From NCBI RefSeq assembly GCF_002902945.1, contig NZ_CP026101.1:1984001-2048000 (forward strand): a stretch of 64,000 bases of DNA, read 5' to 3'. Numbering within the stretch: the stretch's first letter is position 1; each line of letters opens with the position of its first letter. Positions 54,201-61,794 of the stretch are shown piece by piece. Made by a program: the position numbers and the translations under genes. The notes under the pieces are model-generated. The model saw nothing but the letters and a program-made list of their open reading frames with translations, did not search any database and was not told the origin of the DNA. The DNA is from Paraburkholderia caribensis. Its GTDB lineage: Bacteria > Pseudomonadota > Gammaproteobacteria > Burkholderiales > Burkholderiaceae.

Positions 54201-57200
54201 AATTCGTGCAGCAGCTGCGCGACATCACGGCGGCCAATGACTCCGCGCTGATCTTCGACGAGGTCGTGACGGGCTTCCGCGTCCACCCCGCCGGCATGCA
54301 AGGCTACTGGGGCATCAAGGGCGACATGGCGACCTACGGCAAGGTGGTCGGCGGCGGCCTGCCCGTCGGCGTGCTGGCCGGCAGCGCCCAGTTCATGGAT
54401 GCGCTCGACGGCGGCCAGTGGCAATTCGGCGACGCATCGGTTCCCGAAGTCCCGCCGACCTTCTTCGCCGGTACGTTCGTGCGCCACCCCGTGGTGCTGG
54501 CAGCGATGAAAGCCGTGCTGCTGCATCTGAAGGAAGCCGGCCCGGCGCTGCAGGAAACGCTCGCCGCCCGCATGGACGGGCTCGTGCAACGCATCAATGG
54601 CCATCTGGAGAAAGTCGGCATCGCGGCACGCGCCGAATCCTTCTCGAGCTGGTTCTACGTCAGCTTTGCGGGCGAAGACCGTCTGGGCAGCCTGTTCTAT
54701 CCGTATATGCGCTACCTCGGCGTGCACATCATGGAAGGCTTCCCCTGCTTCCTGACAACCAGCCATTCGGACGAGGACATCCGCAAGATCGGCGACGCGT
54801 TCATCGAAAGTATCGCCGCGCTCCAGCGCGTCGGCATTCTCGGCAGCGCGCAGGAGGCCCCGGCTGCCGTGCCGCAGGCCGAACCGTTGCAACTCACCCA
54901 GGCGCCCCTCACCGAGCCGCAAAAAGAAATCTGGCTGTCGGCTCAGCTGGGCAACGAAGCCTCGCTCGCGTTCAACGAGTCGTTCACGCTCGAACTGAAC
55001 GGCAACCTGAACGAGGCCGCGTTCGAACGCGCCTTCGCGGCCACGGTGGCCCGCCACGATGCGCTGCGTGTGCACTTCTCGCGCGTCGGCGACACGATGT
55101 TCGCGGACCCGGCGACGGCCGTTCCGCTGGAAAAGATCGACCTGTCCGGCCACGCCGATCCCGCCGGGCAACTCGCGTCGATCATCGATGCGGAAGCCCG
55201 CGAGGCGTTCGATCTCACCCGCGCGCCGCTCGCCCGTGCCGGGCTCGTGCGGCTGGAAAGCCAGAAGTGGGCCTTCGTGTTTACCGCCCATCACATCATC
55301 TGCGACGGCTGGTCGATCAACATCATCCTGCGCGATCTGTCCGCTCTCTACGCGGCGGAAGTGTCGGGCGTCAAGGCGGAACTCGACGAGGTGCAAAGTT
55401 TTCTCGCCTTCGCCAAGGCGCAGGATGAAGCCGGCGTCGACGCGGACACGCGCGAGTTCTGGATGAACCTCCATCGCGAGCCCGCGCCGCAGCCCGATTT
55501 GCCCGGCGATCGTCCGCGCCCGGAACTCAAGAGCTTCAGCGGCGCGTCGACGACACGCCATCTGGGAGCCGACCTTCTGAAGCAGGTGAAGACCGCTTCG
55601 TCGAAGCAAGGCTGCTCGCTGTTCGCCACGCTGTTCGGCGCGGCCCAGGTGCTGTTCGGCCGCCTGTCGAACAACGACGATGTCGTGATCGCCGCGCCGA
55701 TGGCTGGCCAGTCGCAAGCGGGCGAAGCGCTGCTGGTCGGGCACTGCGTCAACTTCCTGCCGCTGCGCGTCAGGTTCGACCGCAACCAGCCTTTCGCCAC
55801 GCACATGAAGGCGGTGCGCGATCATCTGTACGACGCCGGCGACCGGCAGAACTACACCTATGGCGCGCTGGTGCGCGACCTCGGCGTCAAGCGCGATCTC
55901 AACCGGCTGCCGCTGACCGATCTGCAGTTCAACCTGGAGAAGGTCGACGGCGAACTCGACATGGCGGGCGTGACGACGCGCTTCACGCCGAACGCGAAGG
56001 CGTATAGCAACTTCGATCTGTTCCTGAACGTCATCGAATCGGCAAAGGGTCTGCGTCTGGATTGCGACTTCAACACCGACGTCTATGACGAAGCGACGAT
56101 CCAGCGCTGGCTCGGCTACTACGAAAACCTGCTGGGCGCGATTGCCCGCGATGCCGGCACCACGATCGCCGCACTGCCCCTGCTCAACGATGCCGAGATC
56201 CACTATCTGCGCGATGAACTGAACGACTCGCAGCGTGCCTACGATCTCTCGCAGACGACTCCCGCGATGATCGCCGCGCAGGCTCGTCAGACGCCCAATG
56301 CGCCGGCCGTGTCGGACGAGGTCCTGCGCCTGAGCTACGGCGAGCTCGATGCAAGCGCCAGCCGGATCGCCCGCAGTCTCGTGGCGGCAGGTATCGCGCC
56401 GCGCGGACGCGTCGCCATTGCAATGGACCGGAGCGTGATGACGGTAGCCGCCATGATCGGCGTGTGGCGCGCCGGTTGCGCCTACGTGCCGCTCGACATG
56501 ACGATGCCGCCTGCGCGCCTGCGCCAGATCCTCGACGGCGCCGACATCGCCGCCATCCTCACGGATGGCGCAAGCCGGGCCGTGCTGGAACCCGGCGCGC
56601 ACCGCGTGCTGGACCTGGAGACGCTGCTTGCGCAACACGACGACGCAGCCGTGACGTTGCCTGACGTATCGGATGCGGACTCGGCCTACGTGATCTTCAC
56701 GTCGGGCTCGACGGGCCAGCCCAAGGGCGTGGAGATCGGGCATCGCGCGCTGAGCAACTTCCTGCTGTCGATGGCGCAAGCGCCGGGCTTCACGGCCAGC
56801 GACCGGATCGTCGCCGTCACGACGTTCTCGTTCGATATTTCGGGTCTCGAACTGTTCCTGCCGCTGATCGCGGGCGGGCAAACCTTCATCGCAGGCCATG
56901 CCGAGGTGCGCACCGGTTACGAGCTGGTGACGCGGCTGAACGAGCAGGCTGCCACCGTGCTCCAGGCGACGCCGTCGCTCTGGCGCATGCTGCTGGAAGC
57001 CGGCTTCAAGGTCCCGCAAGGCTTCAAGATCCTGTGTGGCGGCGAGCCGCTGCCGCGCGATCTCGCCGACGCGCTGCTGGCGACGGGCGCGGAAGTGTGG
57101 AACCTCTACGGTCCGACGGAAACGACGATCTGGTCGTCCGCTTCGCGTGTCGTGGCGAACGGCGCAGTGGTGATCGGCGCGCCCCTCGCGAATACGCAGC

Positions 57201-58153
57201 TGCATGTGCTCACCGACGACCTGCATCTGGCGCCGCAAGGCGTGAGCGGCGAACTGTGGATTGGCGGCGATGGCCTCGCAAAGGGCTATTTCAACCGCCC
57301 CGATCTCACCGATGCCGCGTTCAGGCTGGTGGCGATCGAAGGCGCAGCGCCGTGCCGCCTCTACCGCACGGGTGACCTGGCCAAACGCCTCGCCGATGGC
57401 TCGCTGCAGCACCTCGGCCGTCGTGACCAGCAGATCAAGCTGCGCGGCTTCCGCATCGAGATCGAGGATATCGAGGCTGCGTTGCGCAAGGCGCCCGGCG
57501 TGGCCGCCGCTGCCGTCGCGCTGCATACCGTCGGCGACAGTCCGCGTCTGGTGGGTTACCTCGTCGGGACGGCCTCTGAGAAGAGCGACCACGCAGCCGT
57601 CGCCGCGCACGTGGCCGGACAATTGCCCGCGTACATGGTGCCGACCCTGTGGATGACGCTCGACGCCCTGCCGCAGACCAGCAACGGCAAGCTCGATCGC
57701 AAGGCCCTGCCCGTGCCGACCGCGGACATGGTGGCCACGCCCGTGCGTCCTGCGCATGCGGCGCTCAAGGTGGTGCCGCCCGCTCCGATGCCGATCGAAC
57801 CCGTGGCCGCCGAGGCCATCGTGATCGAGCCCGTAACGGCAGCACCCGCCGCCATGACGCAGACGCAGTCGACCATCGCAGCGATCTGGGCAGACGTGCT
57901 CGGCCTCCAGCAGGTCGGCCTCGACCAGCAGTTCTTCAGCCTCGGCGCAGACAGCCTCCAGCTGTTCCGCATCGTCGCGCGAATGAACGAGCGCGGACTG
58001 GGTGTCGATGCGCGTCAGCTCATGAAAAATCTGACGATCGCCGAACTGGCGGCGAGCCTCGACGGCCCGCCGGCAGACGAACTGATGGCGGCGCCTGTGG
58101 TCGCCCGTCCGTCGATCCTCAATTTCAAGCGCAGAGTCGCCGAAGGAGTCTGA
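48230..58153 (+). CDS. Hybrid NRPS-PKS: A-PCP-KS-AT-ACP-AMT-C-A-PCP
   Basis: 3307 residues. A1 about 20-520 (YTSGSTGKPKG at 168), PCP1 Ser562. KS about 620-1045 (Cys795 in TACSTS, His931, His972) and AT about 1145-1450 (Ser1241 in GHSVGE, HAFHS malonyl-type). ACP Ser1574, then an Ala/Pro linker. Class III aminotransferase about 1745-2200 (likely PLP Lys2038 in YGKVVGGG). C about 2225-2670 (His2354/His2355 in HHIICDGWS), A2 about 2690-3195, PCP2 Ser3242. No C domain precedes A1, so it loads the starter. No KR or DH. The pocket read from A2 is DILQLGLIWK, which I recall as a glycine code; A1 reads DALWLGGTFK, a hydrophobic type. Predicted: aminoacyl starter, malonate, beta-amination, glycine. 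Confidence 0.95.
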   Translation: MSHRDGYLSDLPGGAGHAPGVAARFDAVCGEFGDHVAVIDQTGEEQYAALGERSARLASVLTSMGLERGDRCAIMVPRSRDTLALMLAILRLGAVYVPLDPAYPKAQLDFIVADCAPRLIIAEGAALASVGDLNGVMIDLAEIVASSAVVDPAPLHATGPDDPAYIMYTSGSTGKPKGVIVPHRAILRLVRDQTFTALSPQTRFLNLAPLAFDASTLEIWGPLLNGGSAAIINKVQPSLDTIAADMARLGVTSAWFTAGLFNALADYRLEAFLPLKEVLTGGDVLSPVHIRKVMEAHPGLQIINGYGPTENTTFTCCYRIPRDSEASAQGEAIPIGDAIAGTRVYIVDDKLVPVSDGEVGELVTGGDGVALGYLNRPELTAEKFIDDVFTRSGKLYRTGDLVRRRPDGAIDFLGRNDRQIKIAGKRIELDEIEHALRVAPGVADAAVAAFEGRRGKSIAGFVKADAADAARFLDALRAHLKAAIPDYMVPAELRVLPDFPLTPNGKIDRKALLAGLDTPAAAPAEAGPVDDDIAGKLAAVFEGLLGNPVDRRSNFFDLGLRSLDLMRAHAIIARDVSAKVALVDLFRHPNVEALATHLRDALGLAQQGAIRRRRDVQDGAIAVVGMSGRFPGARNVREFWANVLAGRDCITHFDVAELEDSFDDGSRREERYVKARPILQDVDRFDAGFFGVLAREAALTDPQQRLFLEIAWEAFEDAGYDPATIAGAVGVFAGTSMNTYFLKHVLTDRGVIDEFTSQFQIGEYQKLVGAGDFVATRTAYKLGLRGPAISVQTACSTSLTAIGLAVENLRAGRCDMALAGGVSITFPQKRGYFYEEGGMGAPDGVCRPFDASARGTVFGSGAGVVLLKRLDDAIADEDPIYAVIRGVGMNNDGSDKVGFTAPSVDAQARAIAIAHAEAGIDPATVGYIEAHGTATPLGDPIEFAGLVQAFRLGGVEGGQFCALGSAKANVGHLDAAAGVTGFMAAALALRDRTLPPLTHFHAPNPGIDVTNSPFFFNEAARPWADGPTPRRAGVSSFGVGGTNVHVVLEEAPHRIDASEQQDGLQILPLSARSAAALERAKANLASHLAANPGVSLADVAATLQTGRRAFTHRAVVIAESADQAQAKLQKGAIEAQAPQAAPPVVFMFPGQGSQYPGMGEALYRTEPVYREWIDKGAEALAAHVGLDIRTLMFSDTPEGDDTPHPIRSTIYAQPALFLVEYAVAQLWISRGIKPAAMIGHSVGELVAACVAEAIAFEDALYLIAKRGALMQSAEPGAMLVVRLSEADLRPMLPADVDLAAINAPTLSVVAGPFAAIEAFEATLKAGDIEHRRLHTSHAFHSRMMSGVVEDLAKLADTLSFARPKIPYVSSVTGQWASMDQPVPGRYWAGHCRDVVRFSDALATVTAEGEPLLLEIGPGRTLTTFAMQGLPKDRYLGAMASLPDFAMRDRELAVLAEATGRLWLNGLTPNWKTVQPKAARRISLPTYPFEQERHWIDAPATASSRNLTTQAAAIAAPASSDAITTLSQTAMTQTVQIDRKPRLIAELAALLAEISGEAPDTSDPNMTFWDLGYDSLLMGQVSRQLRRRYDVTVSFRQIMSDYPTLPALAEFLDGAMPPDPEQPAAAPVAVAAPVAAPVALTAPVAAAPIVAAPGFAAPAMAAAPASGDIQSVIRDQIAAMQSLMARQLDVLQGAPLAVQQPAAAVQAAAAPVQATAPVPVAAAAALKPSAGPEIKFEENRPTRFTAYKPGATNSAQMTDAQTAFIADLTARYSAKTPTSKARTQSYRAVLADPRTASGFREEWKELVYPIVAQRSKGSKIWDVDGNEYIDIVNGYGQTAFGHTPDFVVDAVNAQMAEGFAIGPQSPLAGEVAQMFADMTGHQRVTFCNTGSEAVMAAMRLARTVTGKDKIVCFDGDYHGQFDEVLVKPGSEAGVPRAFPLAPGIPQNSVGNMVVLPYARSESLEWIKANIDDIAGVLFEPVQSRHPNLRPKEFVQQLRDITAANDSALIFDEVVTGFRVHPAGMQGYWGIKGDMATYGKVVGGGLPVGVLAGSAQFMDALDGGQWQFGDASVPEVPPTFFAGTFVRHPVVLAAMKAVLLHLKEAGPALQETLAARMDGLVQRINGHLEKVGIAARAESFSSWFYVSFAGEDRLGSLFYPYMRYLGVHIMEGFPCFLTTSHSDEDIRKIGDAFIESIAALQRVGILGSAQEAPAAVPQAEPLQLTQAPLTEPQKEIWLSAQLGNEASLAFNESFTLELNGNLNEAAFERAFAATVARHDALRVHFSRVGDTMFADPATAVPLEKIDLSGHADPAGQLASIIDAEAREAFDLTRAPLARAGLVRLESQKWAFVFTAHHIICDGWSINIILRDLSALYAAEVSGVKAELDEVQSFLAFAKAQDEAGVDADTREFWMNLHREPAPQPDLPGDRPRPELKSFSGASTTRHLGADLLKQVKTASSKQGCSLFATLFGAAQVLFGRLSNNDDVVIAAPMAGQSQAGEALLVGHCVNFLPLRVRFDRNQPFATHMKAVRDHLYDAGDRQNYTYGALVRDLGVKRDLNRLPLTDLQFNLEKVDGELDMAGVTTRFTPNAKAYSNFDLFLNVIESAKGLRLDCDFNTDVYDEATIQRWLGYYENLLGAIARDAGTTIAALPLLNDAEIHYLRDELNDSQRAYDLSQTTPAMIAAQARQTPNAPAVSDEVLRLSYGELDASASRIARSLVAAGIAPRGRVAIAMDRSVMTVAAMIGVWRAGCAYVPLDMTMPPARLRQILDGADIAAILTDGASRAVLEPGAHRVLDLETLLAQHDDAAVTLPDVSDADSAYVIFTSGSTGQPKGVEIGHRALSNFLLSMAQAPGFTASDRIVAVTTFSFDISGLELFLPLIAGGQTFIAGHAEVRTGYELVTRLNEQAATVLQATPSLWRMLLEAGFKVPQGFKILCGGEPLPRDLADALLATGAEVWNLYGPTETTIWSSASRVVANGAVVIGAPLANTQLHVLTDDLHLAPQGVSGELWIGGDGLAKGYFNRPDLTDAAFRLVAIEGAAPCRLYRTGDLAKRLADGSLQHLGRRDQQIKLRGFRIEIEDIEAALRKAPGVAAAAVALHTVGDSPRLVGYLVGTASEKSDHAAVAAHVAGQLPAYMVPTLWMTLDALPQTSNGKLDRKALPVPTADMVATPVRPAHAALKVVPPAPMPIEPVAAEAIVIEPVTAAPAAMTQTQSTIAAIWADVLGLQQVGLDQQFFSLGADSLQLFRIVARMNERGLGVDARQLMKNLTIAELAASLDGPPADELMAAPVVARPSILNFKRRVAEGV

Positions 58154-58156
58154 GCG

Positions 58157-60496
58157 ATGAACGGACTAGCCTTTAAGATCGCCCCAGCTGACGAAGTCGA
58201 AGCCAGCTACGCCGTGTTCCCGGCGACGGCCTGCCAGGTCAGGTTCTGGCATGAGCAAAAGGCGTCGCCGAAGGCCTCCGCGCTCAACATCGCGTTCCGG
58301 CTGCAGTTGTCGGGACCGCTGGACGCCGCGAGCATCGAACAGGTGCTCCGCGAACTGGTTGCGCGGCACGAGGTATTGCGTACCGGCTTCCTGATGACGG
58401 GTGCAGGGCTGCGTCAACAGGTCTGGAGCCGCGCGCCCTTCCAGCTCGACGTGGTCGACCTCAGCGGTTTCGACGAAAAGGAGGGCCTTGCGGAGGCCGA
58501 GCGCGTCGGCGGGCAGCAGGCCCGCACGCCGTTCGCCTTGACGTCGCCCTCCTTCTTCCGGGCCGTGTGGTTGCCCAGGTCAGCCACACAGGGTGAACTG
58601 CAGCTGACCTTCCATTCGCTCGTGATGGACGGCTGGTCGTTCGCGATCCTTGTGCGCGAACTCGTCGAAGGACTGGCGGCCGTGCATGCCGGCCTCGAGC
58701 CCGCCTATCCCGATGTCGATCTTCACCACGGCGACTACGCGCTGTGGAAGGAAGAGTTCCTTGCCAGCGGTGCGCTCGATCGCGCGCGCGCCCACTGGCG
58801 CCAGGAGCTGCAGGATTTCAGTCGCTTCGATGTTCCCGGCGATCGTGCGCGGCCGCAGGCGCGACGCTTCCAGGGCATCATCCGCTCGATTCTCCTGCCC
58901 GGCGCGCTCAGCGACCGGCTGATCGCGGCTGCCAAGGCGCAAGGCGTCACGCTGTTCAGCGTTGCCGCCGCGAGCCTCGCGATGGCCTTACAGAAGGCGG
59001 CAGGCCAGACGAAGGTCGCCATGGGCACCCAGATGTCGGTGCGGGATCAGCAGGAACTCGAAGGCGTGGTCGGGCCGCTGATCAACACGGTGATACTGCG
59101 CCTCGACGTGCCTCAAGGCAGTAGCGTGGCCGCCGTCACGGCGCAGTGCGGCGCCAAGCTCAGCGACGCCATCGAACATCTGCACTTGCCGTTCGAAGAG
59201 ATGATGGAGATGGCGGGCGAGGTAGCCGATGGGGATCGCCCGCCGCTGTGCTCGGTCAATTTCGCCCTGCAGCAAAGCTTCGTAGGCGGCGGCGACGAAG
59301 TTCGCCGGGGCGTTTTCGCTGCGACGACCTCGCCCTCCTTCAACGCCGGCGCGCTCTACGACCTGAACTTCTTCATGGTGCGGCGCCCGGATGGCTGGCG
59401 CATCTCCTGTGAAGGCGACACCGACCTCTATGACATCGGGACGATAGACGGACATCTGGCGAAGTGGCGCGAGATGCTGGAAACCGTCGAGATCAACGCG
59501 AAGCTGCCGGTGGCGCCCGCTGCCGCGAAAGCAACGGCGACCTTCGTAGCGGGCGTCGGCAACAGCGGTTTCATGAGTCAGGCCGAACTGGAAGCGAAAG
59601 CGCGCAATATCGTGCGCTTCAACGAGAATGCGCCGGGCACGCCCATCATCGCGCTCAACAACACGGCCGTGTTCTATGAACTGGCCCGGCAGATCGGCGA
59701 CGAACGTCCCATCATCGATATTCCGATGATCCCGGAAGGCGCCCCGCGCGAATTCCCGCAGCGCGCGTTCCAGGACGTCGCCGCGGACGCCGTGCGGCTG
59801 ATCCGGCTGGCCCGGCCACACGGCCCGTATATTCTGATGGGGCACTGCGTGCTCGGCGCGCTGTCGCTGGAAGCGGCCCATCAGCTCAGGCGCGAAGGCG
59901 AAACGGTGGAGCTCGTCATTCTCAACGATTCCTGGTGCCCGGGTTATCGCGAATCGATGCCCTGGTACGACCGGCAACTGCGCAAGATGCAGGTGCGCGC
60001 CGACAACATTCCGCGCGACTTCCGCAAGGCGCTGCGGGGCGAGACCTCGATGGTCTCGTTCCTCAACCAGTACCGGATCGTCCGCTGGCTCGGCATTGCC
60101 AACCTTGCGCTCAAGCTCGGCCTGATTCAGGGCAATGCCTCAGAGCATATGGTTTCGGAGAATCGCTGGTACATCGAATATCTGCTCGCGCAGCAGGCGC
60201 GGTATCGTCCTGCCCCCTATGACGGCGACGTGCAGATCTTCCGCAGTGGCCAGGTGCTCAATGGACGCCTGTTCGCGCACGATCTGGGATGGGAGGCAGT
60301 CGTCACGGGCAAACCGGACAACCTGGTCGTCACCGAGGTGCCGGGCATGCACGACCAGATCTTCCGCCCGGCCGGCGCGGCTGTCATCGGCAAGCAACTG
60401 CGTGAGCGTCTGGCGCGGATCGGGGAGAACAGCGCTGAAGCCAATGCTGGCCAAGAGGACGCTCCCGCAGCATATTTGAGCCGCGCCACGGCTTAG
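58157..60496 (+). CDS. Terminal NRPS protein: C domain with HS motif - Cys thioesterase
   Basis: 779 residues, start 3 bases after the megasynthase stop. Residues about 15-450 form a condensation domain, but HHxxxDG reads H153-S154-LVM-D158-G159, so the second, catalytic His is Ser. Residues about 490-750 form an alpha/beta hydrolase thioesterase, GPYILMGHCVLG, with Cys564 in the place of the usual Ser; VILNDSW and GMHDQIF may supply the Asp and His. No carrier or A domain is present, so it must act on PCP2 of its neighbour in trans. It probably releases the product, with the C domain altered, inactive or serving as a docking or acceptor unit. Confidence 0.9.
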   Translation: MNGLAFKIAPADEVEASYAVFPATACQVRFWHEQKASPKASALNIAFRLQLSGPLDAASIEQVLRELVARHEVLRTGFLMTGAGLRQQVWSRAPFQLDVVDLSGFDEKEGLAEAERVGGQQARTPFALTSPSFFRAVWLPRSATQGELQLTFHSLVMDGWSFAILVRELVEGLAAVHAGLEPAYPDVDLHHGDYALWKEEFLASGALDRARAHWRQELQDFSRFDVPGDRARPQARRFQGIIRSILLPGALSDRLIAAAKAQGVTLFSVAAASLAMALQKAAGQTKVAMGTQMSVRDQQELEGVVGPLINTVILRLDVPQGSSVAAVTAQCGAKLSDAIEHLHLPFEEMMEMAGEVADGDRPPLCSVNFALQQSFVGGGDEVRRGVFAATTSPSFNAGALYDLNFFMVRRPDGWRISCEGDTDLYDIGTIDGHLAKWREMLETVEINAKLPVAPAAAKATATFVAGVGNSGFMSQAELEAKARNIVRFNENAPGTPIIALNNTAVFYELARQIGDERPIIDIPMIPEGAPREFPQRAFQDVAADAVRLIRLARPHGPYILMGHCVLGALSLEAAHQLRREGETVELVILNDSWCPGYRESMPWYDRQLRKMQVRADNIPRDFRKALRGETSMVSFLNQYRIVRWLGIANLALKLGLIQGNASEHMVSENRWYIEYLLAQQARYRPAPYDGDVQIFRSGQVLNGRLFAHDLGWEAVVTGKPDNLVVTEVPGMHDQIFRPAGAAVIGKQLRERLARIGENSAEANAGQEDAPAAYLSRATA

Positions 60497-60629
60497 AACC
60501 GACTTCATAAGGATTGCACATCGGTTCACGAAGGATTCGTGAACCGACGCAGCAGCCAGAGAAAAAACGCGGCGACCGGTTTCCTGGAATGGTGACCTCT
60601 TCAGGTGTCTAGTCTCGCGTTGCAAGCTA

Positions 60630-60845
60630 CATTCGGCGAAGTCGGTGTAGACATTTTCCTCGTGCCAGGCGGATTTGTGATCGCGCCCGGAGGTAACGGG
60701 CAACCTGGTCGTGACTGAGGGCCCCGGCATGCATGACCAGTTATTCCACGGTGCGGGCTCGGCGGCCATAGGCAATCAATTGCGTGAGCGCTTGACCGAA
60801 ATCGAGGCCAATGCACGGCCTTGCAGTAGCCGGAACGGTAGTTAG
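60630..60845 (+). pseudogene. Degraded copy of a thioesterase C-terminus
   Basis: From 60693 to the TAG at 60845 the frame reads VTGNLVVTEGPGMHDQLFH and then GAGSAAIGNQLRERLTEIEAN. This closely follows the last part of the thioesterase just upstream (DNLVVTEVPGMHDQIFR, then GAAVIGKQLRERLARI). Weaker similarity with small deletions reaches back to about 60630, where FGEVGVDIF matches YDGDVQIF. No start, no catalytic core. A remnant of a duplicated or replaced TE. Confidence 0.75.
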
Positions 60846-60933
60846 TTAAACCTATTCAAGTCGGGGCCGGGGGAGAAAATCTGGCCGCGAATTCAGGCAC
60901 CAAAATTCGGCCGTGTTGCCTAAGGAGGCTAAA

Positions 60934-61776
60934 ATGCGGAGCATAGTCTGGCGGATTCCCGGATTGAAGCAACTGCGTCGATCGGGGTGGCTCAATCACA
61001 AGCTTCGGCTCGGATATGGTGCTTATTGGGGCGCATTCCCTAGTCGGGAAGATGCGGTACGGTTTCTTCGGCCCTCTCGACTCGCAACCGCGGACAACGA
61101 AGACATGGCCGTGATGAACGTCGAGGCGTTCTCGACTGTCCATTCCTTCGATTGGCCGATAATGTTCTTCATGATGGACTTCAAACGCCGAGGGCGGCTT
61201 ACCACCGTCACGGATCTCGGAGGTCATCTGGGTGTCAAATACCATGCCTTCCGGAAGTTCCTGGACCTCCCCAAAGACACATCATGGCAAGTCGTCGACG
61301 TCCCGGCTGTATGCAAGGAGGGAAGAAGGCGCCAAAGATCCGGGGAAACGTCTCTGCAGTATTTCGAGGATCCGGAAAAGACAGCTCCGTGCGACGTGTT
61401 GCTTTGTTCCGGCGTCTTGCAATATCTCGACTATTCACTGGTAGAAGCCGTCGCCCGCTTGCCGTCTCGCCCCCGCCTCATATTGTTGAACAAGGTTGCC
61501 ATTTCCAGGGACAGCGCCTTCTACACGCTTGAATCCTTAGGACGCAGCCGCATTCCCTACCATGTGACGACAATTGCAGATCTGGATCGGGCACGAGATG
61601 CCCTTGGATACCGGCTTCTGTCGCGATGGAGCATTCCGGACCGAATCTTCGAAGCGGCAACGGCCAATGGTAAGCAGTCGATAGAATCGATCGGCGAAGC
61701 CTGGATCGCTAACGGCATCACGGAGGAAGCTTCCCCTGGAATCGACACGGAAACGTCCCTGTCCCACAGTTACTAA
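60934..61776 (+). CDS. TIGR04325-like methyltransferase
   Basis: ATG 60934 with AAGGAGG five bases upstream; 280 residues. SAM-binding-like LTTVTDLGGHLGVKYHAFRKFL, then WQVVDVPAVCKEG, and the block CDVLLCSGVLQYLDYS, which match the putative methyltransferases often found in polysaccharide and secondary metabolite loci. Lower GC than the megasynthase. It could methylate the peptide-polyketide product or a sugar. Confidence 0.75.
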   Translation: MRSIVWRIPGLKQLRRSGWLNHKLRLGYGAYWGAFPSREDAVRFLRPSRLATADNEDMAVMNVEAFSTVHSFDWPIMFFMMDFKRRGRLTTVTDLGGHLGVKYHAFRKFLDLPKDTSWQVVDVPAVCKEGRRRQRSGETSLQYFEDPEKTAPCDVLLCSGVLQYLDYSLVEAVARLPSRPRLILLNKVAISRDSAFYTLESLGRSRIPYHVTTIADLDRARDALGYRLLSRWSIPDRIFEAATANGKQSIESIGEAWIANGITEEASPGIDTETSLSHSY

Positions 61777-61794
61777 CCGCGACAGGGCATCCGC

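Noticed and set aside
52736..57757. Very long open frame (about 1670 codons) on the minus strand under the megasynthase
   Set aside because: It is antisense to clear NRPS domains, is His/Arg/Gly-rich without any domain, and is the usual mirror of GC-rich codon use.
60140..60775. 211-codon minus-strand frame over the TE end and the remnant
   Set aside because: Antisense to the TE; the sense-strand similarity between the TE tail and the remnant explains the sequence better.
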